33,080 bases of DNA from Lysobacterales bacterium (GTDB lineage: Bacteria; Pseudomonadota; Gammaproteobacteria; Xanthomonadales; Xanthomonadaceae), in NCBI GenBank assembly GCA_019510195.1, contig JAEKKW010000065.1:1-33080 (forward strand). The letters are read 5' to 3'. Under the pieces are notes generated by a model, which was not told the DNA's origin, searched no databases, and was given only the letters and a program-made list of their open reading frames with translations. The translations under genes and the position numbers were made by a program. Position 1 is the first letter of the stretch. Every line of letters starts with the position of its first letter. Of the stretch, positions 10,501 to 21,677 are shown piece after piece.

Positions 10501-11479
10501 TGGGCTTGCCGCCACGACCGGTCGCACCCTCGTCGCGGATTTCGCCACCGGAACCGGTGGATGCACCGGCATACGGCGAGATCGCGGTCGGATGGTTGTG
10601 TGTCTCCACCTTGATCGCGAACGCCGACTCCTGCTCCGGCTTGAGCACCCATTCGTGGCTGACGGGATCGGCCTGCAGGCGTCGCGTCGCGTAGCCTTCC
10701 ACGACCGCGGCGTTGTCGCTGTACGCCGACAGCGTGTGCTGCGGCGTGCGCTGGTGGGTGTTCTTGATCATGCGGAACAGCGAACGTTCCTGCGCGTCGC
10801 CGTCCAGCGTCCAGCTGGCGTTGAAGATCTTGTGGCGGCAGTGCTCGGAATTGGCCTGCGCGAACATCATCAGTTCGACGTCGGCGGGATCGCGCTGCAA
10901 TTCGCCATATCTCTGCTGCAGGTATTCGACTTCGTCATCGGCCAGGGCGAGGCCGAGGCGGCGATTGGCGGCATCGAGATCGTCGAGCGGCACGCGCTCC
11001 AGCGCGGCACGCGGATGCGTCTCGAACAGGTGCGCGGCATCGGCGACGTCAGCGAGCAGCGACTGCGTCATCGGATCGTGCAGCACCTTCGACAGCGCGG
11101 CCTGGGTGGCGGCATCGACCGGCCAACCGGAGACATCGAGACGAATGCCGCGCTCGACCCGCAACACCGGCAAGCCGGCGCCCTGGAGCAGTTCGGCGGC
11201 CTTGCTCGCCCACGGCGAAATCGTGCCTAGGCGCGGACTGACGTAGCGCGAGATCGAACCGGGAGCGCGTGGCTGCGAATCCGTACTGGCCTGGAGAATG
11301 CGGCCGAGTTTGGCGATGTCGAGCTTGTCGGAACCCGGCGAAGCATCGTCCTGTGGCTGCACCCAGTAGGTGAACCAGCTTGCGGTGATGCCGAGTTCGG
11401 GGGCGATGGCGCGGAGGCGGGCTTCCAGCCGTTCGCGGCGGAACGGCGACAGGGCCGGCTGGCCCTCGAGCACGATCAT
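7574..11479 (-). CDS. purL: phosphoribosylformylglycinamidine synthase
   Basis: This 1301-residue, single-chain PurL catalyses step 4 of purine synthesis: FGAR + glutamine + ATP gives FGAM. Domains in order are an N-terminal PurS-like region, a linker, two AIRS-type synthetase halves ([22 protein letters not shown] in the first, [11 protein letters not shown] in the second) and a C-terminal class I glutamine amidotransferase. The amidotransferase triad is C1145 (LGVCNGCQM), H1266 and E1268 (MPHPERT), the same spacing as in E. coli PurL. Length matches the large proteobacterial form. A TACAAT box lies about 31 nt upstream of the ATG; no clear ribosome-binding site is seen. It leads an operon with two glycosyltransferases. 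Confidence 0.97.
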   Translation of the reverse strand: MIVLEGQPALSPFRRERLEARLRAIAPELGITASWFTYWVQPQDDASPGSDKLDIAKLGRILQASTDSQPRAPGSISRYVSPRLGTISPWASKAAELLQGAGLPVLRVERGIRLDVSGWPVDAATQAALSKVLHDPMTQSLLADVADAAHLFETHPRAALERVPLDDLDAANRRLGLALADDEVEYLQQRYGELQRDPADVELMMFAQANSEHCRHKIFNASWTLDGDAQERSLFRMIKNTHQRTPQHTLSAYSDNAAVVEGYATRRLQADPVSHEWVLKPEQESAFAIKVETHNHPTAISPYAGASTGSGGEIRDEGATGRGGKPKAGLCGFSVSALRIPTLPQPWEHPRVLNPRMAPALQIMLEGPIGAAAFNNEFGRPNLAGYFRTFEIAQPDGLVRAYDKPIMLAGGLGAIEPALVEKRRLQPGDAVIVLGGPAMLIGLGGGAASSLASGQSSEELDFASVQRDNPEMERRAQEVIDACVALAERNPIRSIHDVGAGGLSNAIPELLHDSGVGGVIDLDRVPSDDPTLSPMQLWCNESQERYVLGIAADRVDEFAALCARERCPFAVVGHATAEERLVVGHGATVESIALPRTEANPIDLPMDVLFGKAPKMHRDAESPKAPRWNELATAGLSLREAGLRVLAHPTVASKSFLVTIGDRSVGGLTARDQMVGPWQMPVADVAITLAGYDGHAGEAMAIGERTPLALMDAAASARMAVGEAITNLCAAPVDALERIKLSANWMAAAGTPGEDARLYAAVEAVGMALCPALGLSIPVGKDSLSMQAQWQVDGEAHKSVSPVSLIVTAFAPVHDVRRQLTPLLSREDDSELWLIGLGAGQRRLGGSILAQCFDGFGGDVPDLDDPELLRGFFELMRDAREAGLLLAYHDRSDGGAFAALCEMAFASHRGLDIVLDGWATAHDDDPLEVLFNEELGAVVQIRSEDRAEFADMVARHGLIECAQRIARPTTADDIRVLAGGKTVAEWHWHELFDAWWAVTHAMQRMRDNPESADQERELVRRFDAPGLVPKLAFDPEDDIAAAFTAPGKRPRVAILREQGVNGQVEMASAFMAAGFDAVDVNMSDLIAARATLDDFVGLAACGGFSYGDVLGAGRGWATSILERPVLRAMFARFFARSDTFTLGVCNGCQMLAQLRDIIPGAAHFPDLQRNASEQYEARLSQVELPESPSILLRGMAGSRIPVVVAHGEGRMQFASAGDQAKIAVVARYVDGEGRVATSFPTNPNGSRDGMAGVCSDDGRVTLLMPHPERTRITANFSWHPDSWGETSPWARMFRNARAWVG

Positions 11480-11509
11480 GTCCAGGAAAACCGTGGCGAA
11501 TGGCCGCCT

Positions 11510-11515
11510 ATTGTA
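11510..11515 (-). promoter_or_regulatory. probable -10 element of purL
   Basis: The minus strand reads TACAAT, about 31 nt upstream of the purL start, preceded by CCGC exactly as at glyA. The -35 region would lie inside the 3' end of the dsbC-like gene and is not convincing. Confidence 0.4.
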
Positions 11516-11527
11516 GCGGAGCGGGCC

Positions 11528-12331
11528 TTACTGCTTGGCCACCGAGTCCAGCCACTGCTTCATCCGCGACGGGTCGAGGTAGCCCGGCGCCGCCACGCCG
11601 TTGGGCGCGACGATCATCGGGGTACCGGTCAGGCCCAGGCGCTGGCCGAGGTCGTACTCCATCGCCACCGGGCTGCTGCAACGGGGCGCACTGATGCGCT
11701 TGCCATTCTTGGCGTCGGTCAGCGCCTTGCCGCGATCGGCCGAACACCACACCGCTTCCATCTGGCTGAAGTCGTCGCTGGCCGGCCCCATGCGCGGATA
11801 AGCGAGATATTCAACGGCGATGCCCTGGGCGTTGTACTGGGCAATCTGGCTGTGCAGCTTCTGGCAGAAGCCGCACTGGATGTCGGTGAACACGCTGACC
11901 GTGTATTTCGGATTGGCCGGCGCGAAGACGATGCGCTGGGATGCCGGGACCTTGGCCAGTTCCTCGCGGCGGAGCGCCGACATCGTGGCCTCGCTCAGAT
12001 CCTTCTTGGCCACGGTGTCATACAGGTTGCCCTGCATGACGTAGCGGCCATCATCGGAAACGTACAGGGTCTGGCCGGCGACGATGAGTTCGCGGAAGCC
12101 CGGCATCGGCGCGGCGGCGACGCGGTCGACCTTCAATTGCGGATTCGCCTTGTGGAGTGCATCGATCGCGCGCGCTTCGGGCGAGCCCGCGACCGGTTTG
12201 GCAGCCGCGGCGGCGATCGGCACCGGCGCGGGTTTCGCGTCGGCCTTGGCGGTTTCCGCAGCCATCGGCTTGGCGCAGGCGGTCAGGCTGGCGATCGCCA
12301 TCGTGGTGGCGAGGAAAAGACGCAAGTTCAT
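11528..12331 (-). CDS. dsbC: DsbC-like thiol:disulfide isomerase, predicted lipoprotein
   Basis: This 267-residue protein belongs to the DsbC/DsbG family, which repairs wrong disulfides in the periplasm. Residues 1-18 form a signal peptide ending in the lipobox LTAC (Cys19), followed by Ala at +2, so outer-membrane anchoring is predicted. An Ala/Pro/Lys-rich linker of about 35 residues precedes the N-terminal dimerisation region (ARAIDALHKANPQLKVDRV) and the thioredoxin domain. The active site is C153-G-F-C156 (TDIQCGFCQKL) and the cis-Pro loop is LTGTPMIV. A second Cys pair (VWCSAD, APRCSSP) matches the structural disulfide of DsbC. The gene follows xerD, the same order as E. coli xerD-dsbC. 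Upstream GTG starts are possible; the ATG at 12331 gives the cleanest signal peptide. Confidence 0.85.
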   Translation of the reverse strand: MNLRLFLATTMAIASLTACAKPMAAETAKADAKPAPVPIAAAAAKPVAGSPEARAIDALHKANPQLKVDRVAAAPMPGFRELIVAGQTLYVSDDGRYVMQGNLYDTVAKKDLSEATMSALRREELAKVPASQRIVFAPANPKYTVSVFTDIQCGFCQKLHSQIAQYNAQGIAVEYLAYPRMGPASDDFSQMEAVWCSADRGKALTDAKNGKRISAPRCSSPVAMEYDLGQRLGLTGTPMIVAPNGVAAPGYLDPSRMKQWLDSVAKQ

Positions 12332-12361
12332 CACGATCCGGGAAATTCTGGTCACCACGGC

Positions 12362-12381
12362 ATTTTCGCATGGATTTTCGC
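12362..12381. repeat. pair of ATTTTCGC direct repeats between xerD and dsbC
   Basis: ATTTTCGC occurs at 12362-12369 and again at 12374-12381, a 12-bp period close to one helical turn, in the 75-bp gap upstream of the dsbC-like gene. It could be a binding site or a chance duplication. Confidence 0.3.
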
Positions 12382-12406
12382 GGGAACGGCCCGGCAAGCT
12401 GAACGC

Positions 12407-13426
12407 CTAGCCCCGCGGATGATGGCGGGCGTGCAGCGACTTCAATTGTTCGCGCGCCACCAGCGTGTAGATCTGGGTGGTCGACAATGCACTGTGGCCG
12501 AGCAGCATCTGCAATGCGCGCAGGTCGGCGCCATGGTTGAGTAGATGGGTCGCGAAGCTGTGGCGCAGCGCATGCGGGCTGACGCGCGCAGGATCGATGC
12601 CGGCCAGCACGGCGTAGCGCTTGACCAGTGTCCAGAATGCCTGGCGGGTCAGCGGCTGGCCCTTCGCCGTGAGGAACAACGTTTCCAGCGATTTGGTCGC
12701 GTCCGTTTTTCTGGATTTCCCCGGCGCCGGCGATGGCGATGACGGCTGGGGATTTTTCCGTTGCGGTGGAATCAGTGTCGAGCGCACGCCCAGGTATTTC
12801 TCCAGCCAGTGCTGGGCTTCCTCTCCCAGCGGCACCAGTCGCTCCTTGCTCCCCTTGCCGCGGACACGCAGCACGCCTTGGCGCAGATTGGGTGCCGTAG
12901 CCGGAAGATCGACCAGTTCACTCACGCGCAAGCCGCAGGCGTACATCAGCTCCAGCATCGCGCGATCCCGCAGGCCTACCGTCGTATCGACGTCAGGCGC
13001 CGCCAGCAGCGCCTCGACCTGCCCTTCCGCCATCGCCTTGGGCAGGCTGCGCGGCATCTTCGGACTGTCGAGCAGCGCCACCGGATCGTCGCTGCGCACG
13101 CCGCGACGGATGCGATCGGCATAGAACATCCGCAGTGCCGACAACAGGCGCGCGGTACTTCGCGGCGAATAGCGCTGCTCGCTGCGCCACGCAAGCAACC
13201 CGTAGAGATCACTGCGACTGGCGTCGACCAGTTGCACGCGCTTGGTCGCGCACCAGCGCGACGCGCCCTCGAGATCGCGCCGATAGCTGTCCAGTGTCGC
13301 GCGCGCCAGGCCGTGTTCGGCCCACGCGGACTCCAGGCAGGATTCGATCGCGGCGATGTCGGCGTCGGCCGCGTCCGGCAGCTGCAGCGAGGCCATGCGG
13401 CGTTCGGCGGGAGTCCGTGCACTCAT
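12407..13426 (-). CDS. xerD: site-specific tyrosine recombinase XerD
   Basis: XerD works with XerC at dif to resolve chromosome dimers at division. The protein has an N-terminal SAM-like core-binding domain (about 25-115) and a C-terminal catalytic domain. All six catalytic residues are visible: R167 (CGLRVSEL), K191 (RGKGSKERLVPL), H285 and R288 (SPHALRHSFATHLLNHGADL), H311 (LLGHS) and Y320 (QIYT). The HHPRG end is the XerD C-terminus. At 339 residues it is longer than E. coli XerD (298). Part of the excess is a Pro/Ser/Lys-rich loop at about 216-245. Another part is the N-terminus, where M11 (13396) is an alternative start; neither start has a good ribosome-binding site. It is followed by the dsbC-like gene. 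Confidence 0.93.
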   Translation of the reverse strand: MSARTPAERRMASLQLPDAADADIAAIESCLESAWAEHGLARATLDSYRRDLEGASRWCATKRVQLVDASRSDLYGLLAWRSEQRYSPRSTARLLSALRMFYADRIRRGVRSDDPVALLDSPKMPRSLPKAMAEGQVEALLAAPDVDTTVGLRDRAMLELMYACGLRVSELVDLPATAPNLRQGVLRVRGKGSKERLVPLGEEAQHWLEKYLGVRSTLIPPQRKNPQPSSPSPAPGKSRKTDATKSLETLFLTAKGQPLTRQAFWTLVKRYAVLAGIDPARVSPHALRHSFATHLLNHGADLRALQMLLGHSALSTTQIYTLVAREQLKSLHARHHPRG

Positions 13427-13456
13427 GCGCGCAGCCTACCGCTTATCCTTGTGGCG

Positions 13457-13918
13457 ATGAACGCCCCCGATGCCATCCAACATCCACGCGCCCTGCTCGG
13501 CTGGCGCCTGCTGTGCCTCGTCTACGATTTCTTCCCGGCGTTGGCGCTGTGGTTCGTCACCATCATCGCCATGCTCGTGGCCAATGGCGGCAACGCAGTC
13601 CAGAGCGGCACCTGGGCCGGATGGCTGGAAACCCTGCTGATGTTCGTCGTCACCGGCGCGTACGCGACCGTCAGTTGGCGTCGCGGCGGACAGACGATCG
13701 GGATGAAACCGTGGCGGGTGTATGTCGATGCCGCATCAGGCGGACCGGCACCATTGCGCGCACTGTGGATCCGCTACCTGGTCGGCTGCGTGTCGCTGGC
13801 GTGCGGCGGACTCGGGTTCTGGTGGGCGCTGTTCGATCGCGATCGCCTGACCTGGCACGACCGCGCGAGCGGTACGCGCTTCGTGCGCGACCTGCAGCGG
13901 GATGCCGCGCGCGCCTAG
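13457..13918 (+). CDS. RDD-family membrane protein
   Basis: This 153-residue inner-membrane protein has an RDD-type layout. A first hydrophobic segment lies at about 18-42 after LLGWRLLCLVYDFFP, and a second at about 52-70. RRGGQTIGMKPWRVYV, the family's GQTxGK-like loop, follows. A third hydrophobic segment is near 105-125, and LTWHDRASGTRFV near the end is the family's hDxxsgT motif. RDD proteins have been linked to ion or sodium/proton transport in a few cases, but the role here is unknown. The gene diverges from xerD with only 30 bp between starts. No Shine-Dalgarno sequence is present; a TATCCT box at 13444-13449 would start transcription almost at the ATG, so it may be leaderless. Its TAG stop overlaps the lptG stop. 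Confidence 0.8.
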   Translation: MNAPDAIQHPRALLGWRLLCLVYDFFPALALWFVTIIAMLVANGGNAVQSGTWAGWLETLLMFVVTGAYATVSWRRGGQTIGMKPWRVYVDAASGGPAPLRALWIRYLVGCVSLACGGLGFWWALFDRDRLTWHDRASGTRFVRDLQRDAARA

Positions 13919-15018
13919 CTCGATCGCCGCCGGAACAGCAGCCACGAGATGCCCAGCATCACCACCACCGGGATCAGGTAGGCGATGCGGAAATCGAGTT
14001 TGAACGCCCCCGCGAGTCGCGCCATCTGCGTTTGCAGCATCATGAAACCGATCGCGAACACGATGCCGAGGAACAGCCGCTTGCCAAGGCCGCCGCTGCG
14101 CAACGTGCCGAACGCGAACGGAATCGCCGCGAGGCACAGCGCCAGCACGTTCAACGGATAGAACCAGTGCGACCAGTAGTGCTCCTCGACTTCGCCGGGG
14201 TCGAGCTGGTTGCGCTCGCGGTAATCCAGTGCCTGCCTGAGGTCATGCGTGCTCATGTAGCGCGGACGGCTCACCGTGCTGGCCAGCGCGGTGTCGTCGA
14301 GCGTCGACTTCCACTGTTCCTGGTCGGAATGGACCTTCTCTACCGAAGCGTCGGAAAAGGTGACGCGGTCGACGCCCTTCAGCACCCAGCCGCCGGGCCG
14401 GTGTTCGCCGCTCTGGACGTAGGCGATCGACTTCAGCCGCCCGTTCGATTCGAACTCGTACAGGCGCATGCCGCGCAATTCCAGCCAGCGGTCCTTGCCC
14501 TCGTCGTGGTTCTGGCCTTCGGTGGCGCTGATGAAGGTATCGCCCTCGCGCGCCCACACGCCCTTGAACTGCAGCATCACCGTGTCATTGGTCTTGCGCG
14601 CGGTGCGATAGGCGGCGGCGCGATCCTGTGCCCATGGCGACACGGTCTCGACGTTGGCCATCATCACCAGCGTCATCAGGCCGACCACCATCGCCACGGC
14701 GAAGCTGATGCGCCGGCGCGAGAGGCCAAGTGCACGCATCACCGTCAGTTCGGAGGTCGCCGCGAGTTGTCCCAATGCCAGCAGCGAACCGATCACCGCC
14801 GCGGTCGGGAAGTGGAAATACATCCTGTACGGCAGGGTGTAGAGGCTGACGACGACGGCATCGAGCGCGGTGAATGCACCCTTGCCGACGTTGCCCATCT
14901 CGGTGAGCACGCCGCCGATCATGAAGTCCATGCCGACGACGACGAACCACGCCGCCAGGACATAAGCCAGCACCACGCGGCCGATGTAGAGATCGTGGAT
15001 TTTCGGGAACGGCATCAT
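13915..15018 (-). CDS. lptG: LPS export ABC transporter permease LptG
   Basis: This 367-residue inner-membrane permease, with LptF and the LptB ATPase, extracts lipopolysaccharide from the inner membrane and feeds the LptC-A-D bridge. There are three N-terminal transmembrane segments (from about residue 12), a large periplasmic beta-jellyroll region (about 130-270), and three C-terminal segments (NVLALCLAAIPFAFGTL to the end). The coupling-helix region ALGLSRRRISFAVA matches LptG. The start is the first ATG of ATGATG, giving an ATGA overlap with the lptF stop. Its TAG stop lies in the same CTAG as the stop of the convergent RDD gene. lptB is not in the window. Confidence 0.93.
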   Translation of the reverse strand: MMPFPKIHDLYIGRVVLAYVLAAWFVVVGMDFMIGGVLTEMGNVGKGAFTALDAVVVSLYTLPYRMYFHFPTAAVIGSLLALGQLAATSELTVMRALGLSRRRISFAVAMVVGLMTLVMMANVETVSPWAQDRAAAYRTARKTNDTVMLQFKGVWAREGDTFISATEGQNHDEGKDRWLELRGMRLYEFESNGRLKSIAYVQSGEHRPGGWVLKGVDRVTFSDASVEKVHSDQEQWKSTLDDTALASTVSRPRYMSTHDLRQALDYRERNQLDPGEVEEHYWSHWFYPLNVLALCLAAIPFAFGTLRSGGLGKRLFLGIVFAIGFMMLQTQMARLAGAFKLDFRIAYLIPVVVMLGISWLLFRRRSS

Positions 15019-16097
15019 CGGCGCAGCCTCCCCGGATTGCCATCGCGGAAGTAGGCCCAGAAGGCCAGCGCCAGCAGCGGGACCACCAGCCACCACAGCC
15101 CGAGCGCGATCGGAATCTTGCCGCTGCCCAGCCACTGCTTGCCCAGCAGCATCAGCTGCGCGGCCAGCAGGTAGCCGACGACGCCGGTGACGATGCGGCC
15201 GTAGCGCGCCTGGCGCGGCGGGCTGCGCGACAGCGGGATCGCGAGCAAGGCCAGCGCCAATGCCACCAGCGGCGGCGCGATGCGCCAGTGCAATTCGGCC
15301 TTGGCCTCGCGTGCCGGCGCCGCCAGCAACGCCGACGTCGGCTGGCTCTGGACGCGGTCGTCGACGTCGCCGTTGTCGCGATCCGGCATCTTCACGTCAT
15401 TGGTCTTGTATTGCAGCAGGCGGTAATCGAGGGTGCCGGCGCCCAACGGTCCTTCCACCTCGAAACCGTCGGTCAGGCGCAGGTAGCGCGCGCGGCTGCC
15501 ATCCAGCCACACCGTGCCATCGGACGAGGTGGTCACGTCCATCCGGCCCTTCTTCTCGCGGTAGATGAAGACGCGGCGGAAACGGCTGCCATCTGCGGTC
15601 ATGTCGCCGACGTAGACAACTCCGTTGTTCGCGCCCGGCAGCTGGGTGAATTTGCCCGGTTCCAGTCCGGCGATCAGCATGTTGCGGTTGGCCTCTTTCA
15701 CCATCGCGCGGCCGTAACGGTCCGACCACGGCGCCAGCCACAGCGAGCACAGCGCGATCACCGCCACCATCGGCAGGATCACCGGCAGCAACGGTCCCAG
15801 CAGGCGGCGCGGGCCGACGCCGACCGAGGCCAGCACCGGCATCTCGGCATCACGGTAGAGGCGGCTCATCGCCAGCAACAGGCCCAGCATCAGCGCCAGC
15901 GGCAGGATCAGCGGCATCCAGCCGATCATCACCAGCCCGAGCTGGGCGAACATCATCCCCGCCGGCATGCGTCCGGTGGCGATGTCGCGCAGCACGTCCA
16001 TGAAGGCCGCTCCGACCATCACCATCAGCAACACCACGAGCGCGGCGAACACCGACTGCAGGAATTCACGCACCAGGTACTTGTCGAGCGTCTTCAT
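15015..16097 (-). CDS. lptF: LPS export ABC transporter permease LptF
   Basis: This 360-residue partner of LptG in the LptB2FG transporter opens with MKTLDKYLVREFLQSVFAAL, a typical LptF N-terminus, and the first transmembrane helix. A second and third helix flank the coupling sequence AMSRLYRDAEMPVLASVGVG. A periplasmic domain with the LEPGKFTQLPG and VVYVGDMTADG strands follows, then three C-terminal helices. The start at 16097 is the only ATG in this frame that begins the conserved N-terminus. It overlaps lptG by 4 bp and diverges from pepA over a 113-bp gap, the same arrangement as in E. coli. Confidence 0.94.
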   Translation of the reverse strand: MKTLDKYLVREFLQSVFAALVVLLMVMVGAAFMDVLRDIATGRMPAGMMFAQLGLVMIGWMPLILPLALMLGLLLAMSRLYRDAEMPVLASVGVGPRRLLGPLLPVILPMVAVIALCSLWLAPWSDRYGRAMVKEANRNMLIAGLEPGKFTQLPGANNGVVYVGDMTADGSRFRRVFIYREKKGRMDVTTSSDGTVWLDGSRARYLRLTDGFEVEGPLGAGTLDYRLLQYKTNDVKMPDRDNGDVDDRVQSQPTSALLAAPAREAKAELHWRIAPPLVALALALLAIPLSRSPPRQARYGRIVTGVVGYLLAAQLMLLGKQWLGSGKIPIALGLWWLVVPLLALAFWAYFRDGNPGRLRR

Positions 16098-16159
16098 TCG
16101 GGGCTTTGGGCCTGTTACCGCTAAACTAACGGGTTCACGCGACGCAGTCCTTGGACCGT

Positions 16160-16171
16160 CCCCGCGCGGGG
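16160..16171. repeat. GC palindrome in the lptF/pepA divergent region
   Basis: CCCCGCGCGGGG is a 12-bp perfect palindrome in the 113-bp divergent promoter region, followed by a second G-tract at 16176-16180. It may be part of a regulatory site for either gene. In GC-rich DNA such palindromes also arise by chance. Confidence 0.25.
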
Positions 16172-16210
16172 GGATGGGGGATTGTACGTAAGTCTGCAGG
16201 AATCTCGTTG

Positions 16211-17692
16211 ATGGCCCTCGAATTTGCACTGAACCACGCTGATCCCCTTCACTTCGACGGCGATTGCCTGGTGATCGGGCTGTTCGCCGACAAGACCTTC
16301 ACCGCCACCGGCCAGGCGGTGGATCGCGCCAGCGGCGGCCACCTGTCCCGGCTGGCCGAGCGCGACGACCTCTCCGGCAAGACCGGCGCCAGCGCCCTGC
16401 TCCATGACGTCGCCGGCGTGACCGCGCCGCGCGTGCTGGTGATCGGGTTGGGAGATGCCGACAAGTTCGCCACGCCGCAGTACCTCAAGGCCGTGGGCGA
16501 TGCCGCCCGCCCCCTGCGTACCGGCCCGGTCAAGCGCGCCCTCTTCACCTTGAGCGAAGTGGCGGTCAAGGACCGCGATGCCGCGTGGGCGATCCGCCAG
16601 GCCGCGATCGCCGCCGACCACGCCTGCTATCGCTACGTCCACACCCTGGGTCGCGACAACAAGAAGCGCGAAGAGACCGGCCTCGAACACCTTGCGATCC
16701 AGGGCAACGACGACTTGGCCCTGGCCCACGGCATCGCCATCGCCGGCGGCGTCGCCTTCGCGCGCGAACTCGGCAACCTGCCGCCGAACGTGTGCAATCC
16801 GTCCTACGTCGCCGAACAGGCGCAGTCCTTCGCCAAGGGCTTCGACAAGGTCGGCTGCGACGTGCTGGACGATGCCGCGATGGAAGCGCTCGGCATGGGC
16901 TCGCTGCTCGCCGTGGCGCGCGGTTCGGCCAATCGCCCGAAGCTGGTGGTCCTGAAGTACTCCAACGGCGGTGATGCCAAGCCGTTCGTCATGGTCGGCA
17001 AGGGCATCACCTTCGATACCGGTGGCGTCAATCTGAAGACCCAGGGCGGCATCGAGGAGATGAAGTACGACATGTGCGGCGCGGCCAGCGTGCTCGGCGC
17101 CTTCGTGTCGGCGGTCGGGATGGAGCTTCCGATCAATCTCGTCGCGATCGCCGCGGCGGTCGAAAACGCCATCGACGGCGACGCCTATCGTCCTTCCGAC
17201 GTCATCACCAGCATGTCGGGCAAGACCATCGAAGTCGGCAACACCGACGCCGAAGGCCGCCTGATCCTGTGCGACGCGCTGACCTATGCCCAGCGCTTCG
17301 AGCCTCAGGCGCTGATCGACGTCGCCACCCTGACCGGCGCGATGATGGTCGCGCTCGGCAAGTTCGCCACCGGCGTGATGACCAAGTCCGATGACGACCT
17401 CGCGCGCGAACTGATCGCTGCCGGCGAGACCGTGTTCGACCGCGCCTGGCAGATGCCGTTGTGGGACGAATACCAGACCATGCTCGATTCCGCCTTCGCC
17501 GACGTCTACAACATCGGCGGCCGCTGGGGCGGCGCGATCACCGCCGGCTGCTTCCTGTCGCGCTTCACCGAGGGCCAGCGCTGGGCGCACATGGACATTG
17601 CCGGCGTCGCCAATGGTGACGGCAAGATGGGCATGGCCACCGGCCGTCCGGTCGGCTTGCTCAGCCAGTGGCTGCTCGACCGCGTGGCGTGA
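16211..17692 (+). CDS. pepA: leucyl aminopeptidase (M17 family)
   Basis: This 493-residue, two-metal aminopeptidase removes N-terminal residues in the cytosol. In E. coli PepA also binds DNA in Xer recombination at plasmid sites and in carAB control. The metal and catalytic residues are all present: K264 and D269 ([11 protein letters not shown]), K276, D287 ([10 protein letters not shown]), and D346, E348 and R350 in the signature [17 protein letters not shown]. The N-terminal 170 residues form the non-catalytic domain. The start is the ATG at 16211, with CAGGAA upstream. It is the first gene of pepA-holC-valS and overlaps holC by 4 bp (GTGA). Confidence 0.96.
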   Translation: MALEFALNHADPLHFDGDCLVIGLFADKTFTATGQAVDRASGGHLSRLAERDDLSGKTGASALLHDVAGVTAPRVLVIGLGDADKFATPQYLKAVGDAARPLRTGPVKRALFTLSEVAVKDRDAAWAIRQAAIAADHACYRYVHTLGRDNKKREETGLEHLAIQGNDDLALAHGIAIAGGVAFARELGNLPPNVCNPSYVAEQAQSFAKGFDKVGCDVLDDAAMEALGMGSLLAVARGSANRPKLVVLKYSNGGDAKPFVMVGKGITFDTGGVNLKTQGGIEEMKYDMCGAASVLGAFVSAVGMELPINLVAIAAAVENAIDGDAYRPSDVITSMSGKTIEVGNTDAEGRLILCDALTYAQRFEPQALIDVATLTGAMMVALGKFATGVMTKSDDDLARELIAAGETVFDRAWQMPLWDEYQTMLDSAFADVYNIGGRWGGAITAGCFLSRFTEGQRWAHMDIAGVANGDGKMGMATGRPVGLLSQWLLDRVA

Positions 17693-18123
17693 ACCAGGTG
17701 GCGCGCGCGGATTTCTACCTGATCGACAAGCCGCGTTTCCGCGACGAACCGCTGCTGCTGGTGTGCGAGCTCGCGCGCAAGGCCTTCGAAGCCGGCCTCT
17801 ACTCCCTGGTGCTGACGCGCGACGCGACGCAGGCGGAAGCGCTCGACGACCTGCTGTGGTCGTTCGATCCCGACGCCTACATCCCGCACCAGATCGCCGG
17901 CAGCGACGACGACGAAGACGAAGCCGCGGTGCTGATCGCCGCGCCCGATGCCGATGTCGCGTTGCGCCCGCTCGTGATCAACCTGCGCGATGACGTGGTC
18001 GAAGGCACGTTCGATCGCGTGCTGGAAGTCGTGCCCGCCGATCCGGCCGCGCGCGCGCCGCTGCGCGAACGCTGGAAGCACTACCAGTCGCGCGGCTTCG
18101 ACGTCAAGAAACACGACATGTAA
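17689..18123 (+). CDS. holC: DNA polymerase III chi subunit
   Basis: Chi (HolC), here 144 residues, links the clamp-loader complex, through psi, to single-stranded DNA-binding protein at the replication fork. Visible features are [20 protein letters not shown] at the start, the LACELAR-like [12 protein letters not shown] helix, [17 protein letters not shown] and the PLVINLRDD strand, all typical of chi. The proposed GTG start overlaps the pepA stop (GTGA); a second GTG three codons later is possible. An acidic DDDEDE run at about residue 70 is a local peculiarity. Placement between pepA and valS is the classic gammaproteobacterial order. A probable psi subunit lies 3.3 kb downstream. Confidence 0.9.
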   Translation: MNQVARADFYLIDKPRFRDEPLLLVCELARKAFEAGLYSLVLTRDATQAEALDDLLWSFDPDAYIPHQIAGSDDDEDEAAVLIAAPDADVALRPLVINLRDDVVEGTFDRVLEVVPADPAARAPLRERWKHYQSRGFDVKKHDM

Positions 18124-18133
18124 GGCAATGCAG

Positions 18134-20928
<2,795 letters not shown>

Positions 20929-20932
<4 letters not shown>

Positions 20933-21417
20933 TCCCCCAGCAACTCCATCGCCATCACGATCGCGTCTTCGCGCTGGCCGTTCGCGGCCGGGTAATAGCG
21001 TGGGCGCCGCCCGATCTCGTTGAAGCCGATGCCGTGGTACAGCGCGATCGCATGCGTGTTCGACGGCCGCACCTCGAGGAACATCTGGCGCGCACCACGC
21101 GTCCGCGCCAGTTGCAGCAGCGACGTCAGCAACGAACGCCCCACCCCGCGTGATTGCACCGACGGGTCCACGCACAGATTGAGCAGATGGCATTCGTCGG
21201 CGGCATGATTCAGGACGCCATAGCCGAGCACCGCGCCGGCACCATCTTCCAGCATCCACGCCGAGTATCCCGCGCGCAGGCAGTCGCGAAACACCTTGCG
21301 CGACCACGGATGCGGATAGCCGCGCTCTTCCACCACCATCACCGCGTCGAGATCGCTTTCTCGGATCGGGCGCAGGCGGCCGGACGGCATCTGCGGGGGC
21401 GAAGTCACCGCGCTCAC
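20929..21417 (-). CDS. rimI: ribosomal protein S18-alanine N-acetyltransferase
   Basis: This 162-residue GNAT-fold enzyme acetylates the N-terminal Ala of ribosomal protein S18 using acetyl-CoA. The segment [20 protein letters not shown] is the RimI core with the acetyl-CoA loop [26 protein letters not shown] then EIGRRPRYY is the highly conserved C-terminal half of RimI. The GTG at 21417 overlaps the stop of the preceding small gene (GTGA) and is taken as the start; ATG at 21390 is an alternative. E. coli rimI also directly follows holD, which supports the reading of the upstream gene. Confidence 0.92.
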
Positions 21418-21677
21418 GATCGTCGCAATCGCCTCAGCAACGGCCACAGCGCGCGCTTGGCGGCGGCATTGCCGCGCAGTCCCGACAACGGTTCCGCCAG
21501 CGCCAGTACCTTCTGTTCGCGGGCGTCGCCACCCGCCGCCTTCAACAGATGGCGCAATAACGCATCACCTGTTTCCACAGGGGCACGTGGTGCAGCGGCG
21601 ATATCCCCGCCCCCCAGTGCGTAGACCTCGATCCCCAGCTCGGCCAGGGCCTCGCGCTGGAATGCATCCCAATTCAC
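21414..21677 (-). CDS. holD: probable DNA polymerase III psi subunit (HolD-like)
   Basis: An 87-residue protein is encoded between pssA and rimI, with GTGA overlaps at both ends. The N-terminus ([20 protein letters not shown]) resembles the E. coli HolD start, where the segment DWQLQQLGITQWSL contacts chi and the clamp loader. The C-terminus LRGNAAAKRALWPLLRRL resembles HolD LRANPTARAALWQQI. The middle is about 50 residues shorter than in E. coli psi (137). Position directly upstream of rimI is the same as E. coli holD-rimI. Psi bridges chi to the clamp loader at the replication fork. Similarity was judged by eye, so the call is likely rather than certain. Confidence 0.65.
   Translation of the reverse strand: MNWDAFQREALAELGIEVYALGGGDIAAAPRAPVETGDALLRHLLKAAGGDAREQKVLALAEPLSGLRGNAAAKRALWPLLRRLRRS

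Noticed and set aside
13135-15054. A 639-codon plus-strand frame covering xerD, the RDD gene and lptG
   Set aside because: It crosses three real genes in the wrong frame or strand and changes character at each gene boundary.
16150-16190. TTGGAC plus G-tracts as a pepA promoter or G-quadruplex
   Set aside because: No -10 lies at the right distance from TTGGAC, and only two long G-tracts are present, too few for a quadruplex.
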